From assembly GCA_910575545.1 (NCBI GenBank), contig CAJTFH010000007.1, positions 1-64,000 on the forward strand: a stretch of 64,000 nucleotides of DNA. The letters are read 5' to 3'. The DNA is from Bacteroidales bacterium. GTDB taxonomy: Bacteria > Bacteroidota > Bacteroidia > Bacteroidales > Muribaculaceae. Below the pieces are notes generated by a model. The model was given only the letters and a program-made list of their open reading frames with translations. It did no database searches and was not told the DNA's origin. Positions 8,953 to 16,454 of this stretch are shown one piece after another. Both the position numbers and the translations under genes were made by a program. Positions within the stretch are counted from its first letter, which is position 1. Each line of letters starts with the position of its first letter.

Positions 8953-8985
8953 ATGAGTAAGGACTACCTTAAACTGATATCTGCA
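8953..8985 (+). other. Possible original 5' end of the fecR gene, cut by the prophage
   Basis: ATG at 8953 opens a frame encoding MSKDYLKLISA and then runs directly into the prophage end at 8986. On the far side the FecR frame is already open before its annotated Met (TWQPFADMLKSLWDKP). The two could be the halves of one N-terminus. No exact target duplication allows the junction to be rebuilt with certainty, so this is a suggestion only. Confidence 0.3.
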
Positions 8986-9190
8986 TGTATGGGGCACAAA
9001 ACGAAGCGTTGCTTGATGAGGTTGGCAGTTTTTGATGAAAGACTTTGATAATGCGGAGGTTATGAGAGGGTAGGGGAGTGCGTTGAAAAAAACGAAGCGT
9101 TTACATTGCTTAATCTCGGTTTATATTTTCGGCTCGATAGGTTTACATGAGGCTTACATTGGGCGCATCATGGAGTGCGACTGATTTACA
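8986..9190 (+). repeat. Left prophage end with MuA-type sites
   Basis: CAAAACGAAGCGTTGC (about 8997-9012) and AAAAACGAAGCGTTTACA (about 9088-9105) are two copies of a site that also occurs, inverted, at the right end. Further in, YTTACATK occurs four times (near 9100, 9142, 9153 and 9185). In Mu, the transposase binds repeated end sites of this kind. Binding here is inferred from position and symmetry. Confidence 0.65.
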
Positions 9191-9282
9191 TGGGTCGATT
9201 TGATGGTAGGATAGGGGAGGGGGGGGCGGTTTTTCGCCGATTTTTTCGCCGGTTCTTCCTATTTTTATTATTTAAAAGATTG

Positions 9283-9299
9283 CAAATAGCGGCTATTTG
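9283..9299. promoter_or_regulatory. Perfect 17-bp dyad, candidate operator
   Basis: CAAATAGC-G-GCTATTTG is a perfect palindrome with 8-base arms. It sits 28 bases before ATG 9327 and overlaps the AT-rich stretch where a promoter would lie. It could bind the prophage repressor or another regulator. Confidence 0.55.
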
Positions 9300-9326
9300 T
9301 GTATATTTACGGAAATTTACGAGATT

Positions 9327-9572
9327 ATGAGACAGACCAAATGTATCATCGTTCATCTAACAGGCAAGCGTAAAACCCTCGCTTTCGGCTCAATTGCCGC
9401 CATTTTCCATCATTTGACCCCGGAACAGGTGGGTTGTGGGTATGATTACCTGCGCCGCGCCGGGTTGAGCGGAGGCGGCACGGTAGTGACCAAACGTGCG
9501 ATAATACAGCAAACTACGCTGCTTAAAGCCCCTCGTGGAGCCAATGGCGGCACAGATGATCAAATGGAATAA
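9327..9572 (+). CDS. Small prophage protein of unknown function
   Basis: From ATG 9327 the frame encodes 81 residues: MRQTKCIIVHLTGKRKTLAF, then GSIAAIFHHLTPEQVGCGYD, and a basic tail with VVTKRAIIQ. It looks like a small regulatory or adapter protein of Bacteroidales phages; no family is named with confidence. An upstream in-frame start at 9297 is less likely because it overlaps the dyad. A hairpin terminator follows. It is the first gene inside the left end and lies apart from the early operon. Confidence 0.5.
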   Translation: MRQTKCIIVHLTGKRKTLAFGSIAAIFHHLTPEQVGCGYDYLRRAGLSGGGTVVTKRAIIQQTTLLKAPRGANGGTDDQME

Positions 9573-9621
9573 TAACAACATTAGAACGGCCTCAGAGAGC
9601 CGTCTGAATCAAAGCCTTTCG

Positions 9622-9648
9622 GGGGAGCCTCACTGCTCTCCCTTTTCT
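9622..9648 (+). terminator. Hairpin terminator after the first prophage gene
   Basis: GGGGAGC pairs with GCTCTCCC (one bulged base) around a CTCACT loop, followed by TTTTCT. It ends the short transcript of the 9327-9572 gene. Confidence 0.55.
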
Positions 9649-9670
9649 ATGTTAAAATGGCCGTTTTTTG

Positions 9671-9742
9671 ATTAGGGGTTACGAGAGGGGTTACAGTTAG
9701 GGGTTACAGTTAGGGGTTACACTCCGCATAGTTAGGGGTTAC
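9671..9742 (+). repeat. Iteron-like direct repeats of TTAGGGGTTAC
   Basis: Five copies of a unit close to AGTTAGGGGTTAC lie at about 9671, 9684, 9695, 9708 and 9730. The central copies are spaced exactly 13 bases apart and the last is offset by 9 more. They sit about 0.7 kb from the left end, between the outermost gene and the repressor. Mu keeps its internal operator/enhancer at a comparable place, so binding by repressor or transposase is a reasonable guess. Confidence 0.7.
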
Positions 9743-10017
9743 ACATTTGGGGTAATTGGGGGGGAGGATAGAGGGGTAGAAAAATGCCGTTTTTTCAAAA
9801 TAGACCCCCGATTTTCGCATTTCACTATTAAGAAAAAACCATCACTCTGCGAGTTTGCACCATATTAAATAGGATAATTTCAGTGGTTTAGGCGGTTTTA
9901 TGACCTGTTTTGAGGGGGTAACACCCCTGAAAAGGGCGATTCGGGGGTGCGCTGGGTTTTCCTTTGGTATCTATTTCGTTCAGTTGGGACATATCCCATA
10001 TTCATCCCACATCTCTT

Positions 10018-10500
10018 TTAGTCTGCAGGGGAAGTTGAAGGTTCCCTTTGGGCATCTTGATAGGATGCCGTGGGTTCGTTTTTTTCGCGCTCAAGCTGCG
10101 CAATGCGCTCCTTGAGGCGACCTATCTCTTCTGCTTGCTCTTGGAATCGAGCATCTCTATCGCGCAATATTGTCAAAAACATCTCACATACTCCTTCTGA
10201 AGTCATAGGGAACTCAGGTAATTGTGGAATTGCTATGGATGGCTTATTACAACCGTTTAATTCTCCCGGCAAAAGCATAGCTCCCTCTCCAAGCAATAGC
10301 CATGACGCATTAATACTATAATTTTTACATAAAAGAGCAAGGGTATCTGTTCCTACGTTCATTCTTTCATTCAGAATTTCTGAAAACTTGGCAGGTTTAA
10401 TACCAAGACTCTGTGCAATAGAGGTCTTAGATAGCTTTCTGCTCTCTATGAGGTGATTAATGGCCGTAATGAAGCGACCGTTTATATCGGTTTTTTCCAT
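10018..10500 (-). CDS. Prophage repressor, XRE-type helix-turn-helix
   Basis: ATG at 10500 gives 160 residues beginning MEKTDINGRFITAINHLIES. An XRE-type helix-turn-helix follows (LSKTSIAQSLGIKPAKFSEI), then a middle region and a C-terminal coiled coil (RDARFQEQAEEIGRLKERIA). There is no S24 peptidase domain, so it is not a LexA/CI-type self-cleaving repressor. It points left, divergent from the early operon, and several dyads lie in the gap, as expected of a lysogeny repressor that controls its own and the early promoter. A TTG start at 10509 is possible but less likely. Confidence 0.8.
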   Translation of the reverse strand: MEKTDINGRFITAINHLIESRKLSKTSIAQSLGIKPAKFSEILNERMNVGTDTLALLCKNYSINASWLLLGEGAMLLPGELNGCNKPSIAIPQLPEFPMTSEGVCEMFLTILRDRDARFQEQAEEIGRLKERIAQLEREKNEPTASYQDAQREPSTSPAD

Positions 10501-10522
10501 TGAAGTCAAAATTATTTTCAGA

Positions 10523-10590
10523 ATTACTGAGATTTATTTGGTGGTATTACAGAAATTCTGTATTTTTTGCAGCGTATTCAGTAATGAACG
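10523..10590. promoter_or_regulatory. Early promoter/operator region
   Basis: TACAGAA-A-TTCTGTA (10548-10562) is a perfect 15-bp dyad. Related half-sites appear on both sides (TCAGAATTACTGA near 10518-10530 and ATTCAGTAATGA near 10576-10587). TATTTTTTG right after the dyad is one base off the TAnnTTTG promoter box and points to the early operon. The dyad would block that promoter when the repressor binds. Confidence 0.55.
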
Positions 10591-10637
10591 AGCGGCCAAA
10601 GATACTAAAAAACCGCGAGTTTACAAAAATTAAGATT

Positions 10638-11048
10638 ATGAGCGAGACAAAGAAAATGACCAAAGAGGAGATTCTTGAAATCTTCAAAAGCGAGTACGAC
10701 AGCGTGCTCCATCGATACGAGCGCAGGGTTGAGAAGTATGCCCTCAAGATGAACGAGGACTTCGAATACTTCTTCCGCCGGTATGGCGATGATATGTACA
10801 AAGCGCAGGTCAATCTCAAGGTTATCCGGGAACTTCGCCCGATGACCTCGTGGGATGACCCCAACAAAATAAAGACATGGCTCGGCAATCATATAAAGAA
10901 CATCGAGTGCATCCTCATAGAAGGCAGTCAGTATCCGACAAGCTCAAGCATCATGCACAATGTTGCAGACACACTTCGCCGGGTATCCCTTCAAGAACTC
11001 CGAGGAGAAATCGAACGACTCCGAATGACAATTACCTGTAACGAATAA
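10638..11048 (+). CDS. Early prophage protein, function unknown
   Basis: ATG 10638 gives 136 residues: MSETKKMTKEEILEIFKSEY, then a charged, largely helical body (DFEYFFRRYGDDMYKAQVNL) and a Leu/Arg-rich end. Longer open frame upstream crosses the promoter and is not used. No family is recognised. It is the first gene of the rightward early operon and lies where Mu carries ner and similar control genes. The next gene follows after four bases. Confidence 0.6.
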   Translation: MSETKKMTKEEILEIFKSEYDSVLHRYERRVEKYALKMNEDFEYFFRRYGDDMYKAQVNLKVIRELRPMTSWDDPNKIKTWLGNHIKNIECILIEGSQYPTSSSIMHNVADTLRRVSLQELRGEIERLRMTITCNE

Positions 11049-11052
11049 GACA

Positions 11053-11382
11053 ATGAGGACAATATCAGAAATCGAGCAGGACATCTGCGTTGCAAAGCAC
11101 AAAGTTGATAAGGCTCATACATCATCAGAACTTACGGCTGCAATCAATGAACTCAGCCATCTGAATTTTGAACTCAGTCAAGCCGAGAAGTTCAAAGCGA
11201 GCGGTAAGGAGAATGCTGAACATATGGCATTTGAGGAAATCCGCCAATGGGCTAATGGTAGCCATGCCCACCTTTCGCAAGCTCCCGGCTACGCAAGAGG
11301 CTATAAAGACGGCATCGGTCAAGCCAAGGAAATAATCTGCAATATACTGACTCGGTATTTCGGAAAAGACGAACAGGGTTAG
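11053..11382 (+). CDS. Early prophage protein, function unknown
   Basis: The 109-residue protein begins MRTISEIEQDICVAKHKVDK, is mainly helical with a heptad-like first half, and has a Gly-rich turn (APGYARGYKDGIGQAKEIIC) near the end. No family is recognised. It is tightly coupled to the gene before it. The tRNA-like element follows about 95 bases later. Confidence 0.6.
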   Translation: MRTISEIEQDICVAKHKVDKAHTSSELTAAINELSHLNFELSQAEKFKASGKENAEHMAFEEIRQWANGSHAHLSQAPGYARGYKDGIGQAKEIICNILTRYFGKDEQG

Positions 11383-11477
11383 ACCCAAGAGAGGGCAATC
11401 CTCCGGCAAGATAGCCGGTTAAAGCCGGAAGGCACAACATTTGAACCGCCGCCGGAATTGCAAGCCCGGCGGCATTT

Positions 11478-11558
11478 GGAAGGGTAGCTCAGTTGGCAGA
11501 GCAAACGGCGGTAACCAATCCGACTGTATAGTCCTCGGTTCGAGTCCGAGCCCTTCTA
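11478..11558 (+). tRNA. tRNA-like element with atypical anticodon region
   Basis: GGAAGGG (11478-11484) pairs with CCCTTCT (11551-11557) as a 7-bp acceptor stem with one G-T pair. The D arm GCTC-AGTTGGCA-GAGC and the T arm CTCGG-TTCGAGT-CCGAG are canonical, including GGTTCGAGTCC. The segment between them is 31 bases, 8 more than in a class I tRNA. If GACT-GTAT-AGTC (11522-11533) is taken as a long variable arm, the anticodon triplet would be GTA (Tyr), but the anticodon stem then hardly pairs. No CCA is encoded. It may be a degenerate, intron-like or decoy tRNA. Confidence 0.55.
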
Positions 11559-11574
11559 CAAAATTTCAGAAAAG

Positions 11575-11793
11575 ATGAAACAACATTCAGAGAAAAGAAC
11601 CGAGGTTGCGGTCAAGCTGCTAATTGAGAGCTTGACTCAGAACTTCAACGACACCGGGATTGTCCTCGATGAGTTTGAGGCAACCCACAACGATTGGGAG
11701 TGCAATCAATCCAAGCAGTACGCCGCCCTCGTTGCCGGACACTTCGCTCTGGAAGAGGCTCTTGATACAATTAACAACCGACTAAATAAGTGA
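11575..11793 (+). CDS. Small early prophage protein, function unknown
   Basis: The 72-residue acidic helical protein begins MKQHSEKRTEVAVKLLIESL and ends with a Leu-rich helix. It starts 17 bases after the tRNA-like element and is followed closely by the next gene. No family is recognised. Confidence 0.55.
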   Translation: MKQHSEKRTEVAVKLLIESLTQNFNDTGIVLDEFEATHNDWECNQSKQYAALVAGHFALEEALDTINNRLNK

Positions 11794-11798
11794 GAAAA

Positions 11799-12164
11799 AT
11801 GAAAAGAAACATCGCAGTATCGAAAGAGGTGCGTGAGAAAATCGCCAAGACCTTCAAGGTCACCGAGCGACACGTGTTCAATGCGCTCAACCTCGACTAC
11901 CCGGAAACCGACATTGTAGTGCGCATCCGCATCATGGCCAAGCAGAACGGCGGCGTGATGATGAGCACCATTCCCTCCGGGGAAGCCATCCGCTTTGCCG
12001 ACGGCACCATGAGGATGGATTTCGACAATGGTGCTTTCTGCGAGTTTTACCGTACTGACGGCACCGGGCACATCTTCCTCAAGGGTAAGGAGGTGGCCAA
12101 GTATGAGAACGTGAGCCTCCCGATGATTTTCGACATAAAGGAACAGGCAGCAGCCTTGAGATAA
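11799..12164 (+). CDS. Early prophage protein, possible DNA-binding
   Basis: ATG 11799 gives 121 residues. The start MKRNIAVSKEVREKIAKTFK then VTERHVFNALNL has a helix-turn-helix look, and the rest is mixed beta (MRMDFDNGAFCEFYRTDGTG). It lies directly before the transposase gene, where Mu-like phages often carry small regulators. No family is named with confidence. Confidence 0.55.
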   Translation: MKRNIAVSKEVREKIAKTFKVTERHVFNALNLDYPETDIVVRIRIMAKQNGGVMMSTIPSGEAIRFADGTMRMDFDNGAFCEFYRTDGTGHIFLKGKEVAKYENVSLPMIFDIKEQAAALR

Positions 12165-12175
12165 GGGTAAGGGAT

Positions 12176-14176
12176 ATGGAATACTACGGTGACAGACTTT
12201 GCATCTCGATGCGCGACCTTGTAGCTGGCGGCATTATGTCCGAGCCCAACTACAAGCAGCTTGCCGCCCGTGGCCGCTTTGATGTGGTGCGGAAAGGTCG
12301 CGGTCAGGGATGTTATGCGTTGGTTGCCGTTGACAGCTTACCCCAACGCTACCAAGACAAAGTCAAGGAGGTTTACCCCGGCGGCGCACAGGCTCGGCTT
12401 GAGGGGTGGATAAAGAGCAACTACGAAGTTGACCAACAGGCGACCGCCTTCTTCTTCTCAAAAGAAAAGTGTGGAGTGGCACTGCCTCGCGAGAAGGCAC
12501 AGGAATATATCACCAACGCCTCGGTGCTCAACACCTGCATCAAACTCTATGAGAGAGCAGCCACTGCTCAGAAGCTCTTTGGAGGCAAGTATGATTGGAG
12601 CATGATGGCGGCGACCATCGAGATATTGCGCAAACACTTCGGCCACACCCTCCCGGCATCGACGCTGAGGTTCCGTAAAAAGGTCAACGACTACAAGGCC
12701 AACGGATATGGCTGTCTTATCAGCGGCAAGTTCGGAAATCAGTGCGCCCGAAAGGTTGACCACAAGACCGAGCGTCTAATCCTCGGCATTGCTGTTCTGC
12801 CTAACAAGCCTTGGAACACGAATGTCCTTGAACTCTACAACTCCTTCGTAACCGGCGAACTTGACGTTTACGACCCCGAAACCGGCGAGATGTTCAACCC
12901 GGACGATTTCACCGACAAGAACGGCGAACCGATGGTGCTGAGCGAGGCTACTATCACAAACTACCTCAACAAGCCGAAGAATAAGATACTCATAGACAAG
13001 GCAACCATGAGTTACACCACCTTCATGCACGAGACAATGCCGCACATGCACCGTCATCACGGCGAGTTCTCACTGTCGAAGGTATCATTCGACGACCGTG
13101 ACCTTCCGCGAAAGCTCAAGGATACCCGGATTCGCCCGAAGGCATACTATGCCTACGATGTCACGAGTGGCTGCTGCATCGGCTACGCATACAACAGAGC
13201 CAAGAACGTCGACCTTGTGGTGGATATGTTCCGGAATATGTTCCGGCTGCTTGACCGCCAAGGTTGGGGTTGCCCTGCCGAGGTCGAGGTTGAGAACCAC
13301 CTCATGAGCCAGTGGCGAGACTCCTTCCTCCGCGCCGGAGTCATGTTCCCCTTTGTGCGGTTCTGCGCCCCCATGAACTCACAGGAGAAACACGCCGAGC
13401 AGTTCAACGGCGCAAAAAAGCGGAGCATCGAGCACCGCAACCATGTTGGCATCGGCAGGTTCTTCGCCAAGAGCAGACAGTATCGCACTGAGAGCAACAA
13501 GGTATTCGATGAGTTTAACAACACCTATGCCGAGAAGGAATACTACACTTGGGATGAATTGATCGCTGACGATATGCGTGACATCTACGAATACAACCAT
13601 GCCCTGCACCCCAATCAGAAAAAGTACAAGGGCATGACACGGTGGGATGTGCTTGTCGCCAACATCAACCCGACACTGCAACCCCTCGACAAAGCGAACA
13701 TTGCCCGGTATGTAGGCGAGAGAGTCGGCACCACAATCCGGCGAAACTCATATTGCCGGGTAGCCGGAGAGGATTGGTGGCTTAGCAAGATAGAGGCCAT
13801 TGAGCTGCTCGCACCGAATGACTATAAGGTCGAGGCTTACTATCTCACCGACGAAGAGGGCAAAGTAACTGATATGTTCATCTACCAAGGCGATATGTAT
13901 ATCGACCGCCTTGAAAATATCGGAACCTACAACACAGCCCGTGCCGAGCAGACCGAGGCGGACGAGAGAATCTTCGTGGAGCAGCGCAAAAAAATCAGCC
14001 ACTTCAACAAATATGTCGAGGATAACGCTATCGGGCGTGTGGGCGTAATAGAGCGCGATACGCGGCCTCAGACTATCAAGGTGGAAGAAGTTATCGTCCC
14101 GGAGCCGGAAACGCGAGAAACGCGAGATTATGGCCTCAGTGAAGATTACGCTGCACGAGGCGTGCAAGACTTATAG
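12176..14176 (+). CDS. MuA-type DDE transposase
   Basis: The 666-residue protein matches the size and layout of phage Mu transposase A. An N-terminal winged-helix DNA-binding part contains YKQLAARGRFDVVRKGRGQG, a helical end-binding region follows (LRKHFGHTLPASTLRFRKKV), then the RNase H-like catalytic core and a C-terminal beta barrel and tail. Aligned by eye with MuA, the first catalytic Asp is D306 or D307 (SFDDRD before IRPKAYYAYD), the second is an acidic residue in VEVENHL (Glu371 or Glu373, not Asp), and the third is Glu408 in QEKHAEQF. The protein would bind the repeated end sites and cut and join the prophage ends. MuB follows. Confidence 0.92.
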   Translation: MEYYGDRLCISMRDLVAGGIMSEPNYKQLAARGRFDVVRKGRGQGCYALVAVDSLPQRYQDKVKEVYPGGAQARLEGWIKSNYEVDQQATAFFFSKEKCGVALPREKAQEYITNASVLNTCIKLYERAATAQKLFGGKYDWSMMAATIEILRKHFGHTLPASTLRFRKKVNDYKANGYGCLISGKFGNQCARKVDHKTERLILGIAVLPNKPWNTNVLELYNSFVTGELDVYDPETGEMFNPDDFTDKNGEPMVLSEATITNYLNKPKNKILIDKATMSYTTFMHETMPHMHRHHGEFSLSKVSFDDRDLPRKLKDTRIRPKAYYAYDVTSGCCIGYAYNRAKNVDLVVDMFRNMFRLLDRQGWGCPAEVEVENHLMSQWRDSFLRAGVMFPFVRFCAPMNSQEKHAEQFNGAKKRSIEHRNHVGIGRFFAKSRQYRTESNKVFDEFNNTYAEKEYYTWDELIADDMRDIYEYNHALHPNQKKYKGMTRWDVLVANINPTLQPLDKANIARYVGERVGTTIRRNSYCRVAGEDWWLSKIEAIELLAPNDYKVEAYYLTDEEGKVTDMFIYQGDMYIDRLENIGTYNTARAEQTEADERIFVEQRKKISHFNKYVEDNAIGRVGVIERDTRPQTIKVEEVIVPEPETRETRDYGLSEDYAARGVQDL

Positions 14177-14232
14177 AACGAAATTCTTTGCCTTGCAAAG
14201 CGATTAAAATCGATTAATAACACTGTTAGAAT

Positions 14233-15105
14233 ATGATTACAACAGAAGTCAAAAACAAAATCCTCGCCGCAATCAAGGCGAACCGCGCCAACTATCCGAG
14301 CGACGCAAAGCATGCCGCCTCCATCGGCATCACTACCTCGGTTTACAGCGCGGTCAAGAACGGTCAGACCGACCGTGTTCTGAGCGATGCCAACTGGATA
14401 AGCATCGCCCGGAAGCTCGGAGTCAGCCTCCGGGGAGAGATTGAATGGAAGGTGGCCAAGACCCCGACATTCATGTTCATTACAGCGCAGTTGGAGGCCT
14501 GTCAGTCGAGCGGCATCAGCGCAATCCTCTGTGACCTGCCCAATATCGGCAAGACCTTCACTGCCCGGCACTACGTCAAGACGCACCCCAACACCATCTA
14601 CATAGACTGCTCGCAGGTCAAGACCAAGCTCAAGCTCGTGCGTAAGATAGCCGCAGAGTTCGGCGTGGACAGCAAAGGGCGGTACTCAGATGTGTATGAA
14701 GACCTTGTTTACTACCTCGGCTCCATCGACAGCCCCCTTATCATTCTCGATGAAGCCGGAGACCTTCAATATGAGGCATTCCTTGAGCTGAAGGCACTGT
14801 GGAATGCTACCGAGCGGTGCTGTGCATGGTATATGATGGGAGCTGACGGTCTCAAGGAGAAAATCAACCGCTCCATCGAGTGCAAGAAGGTGGGCTACAC
14901 CGAGATGCTCAGCCGCTACGGCGACCGCTACAGCAAGGTCACGCCGGACGATAGCAAGGAGCGCACGAAGTTCCTCATCGAACAGGCGAGAATCGTGGCC
15001 AAACTCAATGCTCCGGAAGGCATAGATGCCGGGGAGATAGCCCGGAAGACCGGCGGCGGACTTCGCCGAGTTTATACCGAAATCGAAAAACTTAAAAGAC
15101 AGTAA
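14233..15105 (+). CDS. MuB-type transposition ATPase
   Basis: The 290-residue protein has an N-terminal HTH-like domain (about 1-70), then an AAA+ ATPase with Walker A LPNIGKTFT (Gly106, Lys107, Thr108) and Walker B LIILDEAGD (Asp173, Glu174). In phage Mu, protein B forms ATP-dependent filaments on target DNA, delivers targets to MuA and gives target immunity. The Walker A loop is a variant without the usual first Gly, as often in this family. It lies 56 bases after the transposase gene, past a tandem CGATTAA repeat. Confidence 0.9.
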   Translation: MITTEVKNKILAAIKANRANYPSDAKHAASIGITTSVYSAVKNGQTDRVLSDANWISIARKLGVSLRGEIEWKVAKTPTFMFITAQLEACQSSGISAILCDLPNIGKTFTARHYVKTHPNTIYIDCSQVKTKLKLVRKIAAEFGVDSKGRYSDVYEDLVYYLGSIDSPLIILDEAGDLQYEAFLELKALWNATERCCAWYMMGADGLKEKINRSIECKKVGYTEMLSRYGDRYSKVTPDDSKERTKFLIEQARIVAKLNAPEGIDAGEIARKTGGGLRRVYTEIEKLKRQ

Positions 15106-15108
15106 GCC

Positions 15109-15369
15109 ATGAGTATGAAATTGACAGTGACATTCAAAGGCGGTCGCCGGCGTGTTTTGAAATTCTCCAGAGATTTCAAAACAATCGACAAAAACCGGAA
15201 GGCGATGTTCGTTATGGATGACTGGAGTGTATATATCGGGTATTCAGACGGAGAGGTCGATGAGGAAGGTAATTTCGGCATATTTGGAACCATTCATGGT
15301 ATAGCACTGCCTTTTAACAGGATGCTCGGATGGTGCTATGAAACAGTAGAACGTAAAACAAAAAAATAA
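15109..15369 (+). CDS. Small early prophage protein, function unknown
   Basis: The 86-residue protein begins MSMKLTVTFKGGRRRVLKFS and is rich in short beta strands with Gly-Asp turns (YIGYSDGEVDEEGNFGIFG). The second Met (15115) is an alternative start. It sits between the two ATPase genes with 3-base gaps. No family is recognised. Confidence 0.55.
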   Translation: MSMKLTVTFKGGRRRVLKFSRDFKTIDKNRKAMFVMDDWSVYIGYSDGEVDEEGNFGIFGTIHGIALPFNRMLGWCYETVERKTKK

Positions 15370-15371
15370 CG

Positions 15372-15998
15372 ATGGCCAAGCGAGCATATAGTCCGAAAGA
15401 GGTTCTTGCCAAGACCTACAAGACCTTGCCGTGGGGTGAGCGGTGGAGCCGACCTTTCGGCTTCCCGACCACCAACGAGGCATGGTTCATTTGGGGTGAC
15501 ACCGGTTCCGGCAAGAGCAGCTTTGTGATGCAACTCGCAAGGGAACTCTGCAACTACGGAATGACGCTCTACTGCTCCTATGAGGAAGGTGTGAGCCAAT
15601 CGTTCAAGGAGCGTATCAAGCGGTTCAAGATGGGCGATGTCCAAGGTCGCTTCCGGGTTATAACAAGCGACACCTACGATGAACTCGTAGAGCGTCTTGC
15701 CAAACCCAAGAGCCCACACTTTGTGATAGTGGACAGCTTTCAAGTCTCCGGATGGACTTACGAGCAGGCAAAGCAGCTTATAGACCGCTTCCCGGCAAAG
15801 AGCTTCATTTTCATCTCTCAGGAGCATAAAAGTCAGCCGATGGGTAAACCTGCCGTCCGGCTCCGTTACATCGCCGGTATTAAAGTCCGGGTGGCAGGTT
15901 ACAAGGCATTTTGCAAAGGCCGATTTACTGAAGATCCCGGCAGCTGCTATGTGGTGTGGGAAGAAGGCGTTTTAAGAACCTCAAATAATCTCGGATAA
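15372..15998 (+). CDS. RecA-like P-loop ATPase
   Basis: The 208-residue protein has Walker A WGDTGSGKSS (Gly45, Lys48, Ser49) and a Walker B-like FVIVDSFQVSG. SFIFISQEHKS fits the sensor strand of RecA/RadA-type ATPases. Only the ATPase core is present, without an N-terminal primase or C-terminal domain. Bacteroidales Mu-like phages often carry such a gene after MuB; it may act in replication or DNA repair. The exact role is not visible. Confidence 0.75.
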   Translation: MAKRAYSPKEVLAKTYKTLPWGERWSRPFGFPTTNEAWFIWGDTGSGKSSFVMQLARELCNYGMTLYCSYEEGVSQSFKERIKRFKMGDVQGRFRVITSDTYDELVERLAKPKSPHFVIVDSFQVSGWTYEQAKQLIDRFPAKSFIFISQEHKSQPMGKPAVRLRYIAGIKVRVAGYKAFCKGRFTEDPGSCYVVWEEGVLRTSNNLG

Positions 15999-15999
15999 A

Positions 16000-16221
16000 A
16001 TGAGTAAGAAAAAAGAACTGATAATACTTGAGCCGGACGGACGCATACGCAAAGAGGCGTTTATGACGGCCCCGATGGTGTGCCCTTACTGCAACGGCAG
16101 AGGATGCTTCATGGAACCACTCCTTCCTGGTGTGGATGTTAAAAAGGATTGCCCCGACTGTAAGGGCACGGGCGAGGTTGTGGCAATGGTAACGATAGAC
16201 TGGAAACCCAATATAAAATGA
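16000..16221 (+). CDS. Small DnaJ-type zinc-ribbon protein
   Basis: In 73 residues there are two CxxCxGxG-type motifs, CPYCNGRG and CPDCKGTG, as in the zinc-binding region of DnaJ. Nothing else of DnaJ is present. A second small protein of the same design lies at 17974-18171. A zinc-stabilised adapter is likely; function unknown. Confidence 0.65.
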   Translation: MSKKKELIILEPDGRIRKEAFMTAPMVCPYCNGRGCFMEPLLPGVDVKKDCPDCKGTGEVVAMVTIDWKPNIK

Positions 16222-16228
16222 TGTAATT

Positions 16229-16453
16229 ATGGCAAAGAAATTAACAATCCCAGAGCTTCGGGCCCTCGAAGCCCAATGTGCTAATTTGATGAGGTCGCTT
16301 GAGACGGCGATTGGCAATGTCAATATAATGGCAGAAACTAACGCAACGCGAGAACTCTCAATGGTAAGAACTAAAATTGAAGAGGCCACAATGTGGCTTG
16401 AGAAATGCCAGTCCGGCATTATCATAGAGTTGGCTAACAGAACCTGTCGATAA
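16229..16453 (+). CDS. Small helical prophage protein
   Basis: The 74-residue protein begins MAKKLTIPELRALEAQCANL and is predicted to be almost wholly helical with a coiled-coil pattern. No family is recognised. It is packed into the early operon with short gaps on both sides. Confidence 0.55.
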   Translation: MAKKLTIPELRALEAQCANLMRSLETAIGNVNIMAETNATRELSMVRTKIEEATMWLEKCQSGIIIELANRTCR

Positions 16454-16454
16454 T

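Larger units (their letters stand above)
9573..10017. other. Noncoding control region between the first small gene and the repressor
   Basis: These 445 bases hold a terminator (9622-9648), the TTAGGGGTTAC iteron cluster (9671-9742), G-rich tracts near 9750-9775 and T- and A-rich runs. No convincing gene is visible; the open frame across 9900-10115 is antisense to the repressor end. Confidence 0.5.

Noticed and set aside
9900-10115. Plus-strand open frame of 71 codons
   Set aside because: It overlaps the repressor 3' end antisense, has odd composition and no recognisable protein features.
11478-11558. A normal functional tRNA-Tyr
   Set aside because: The GTA triplet is found only if a long variable arm is assumed, and the anticodon stem then has almost no pairs; the D arm is also of class I type.
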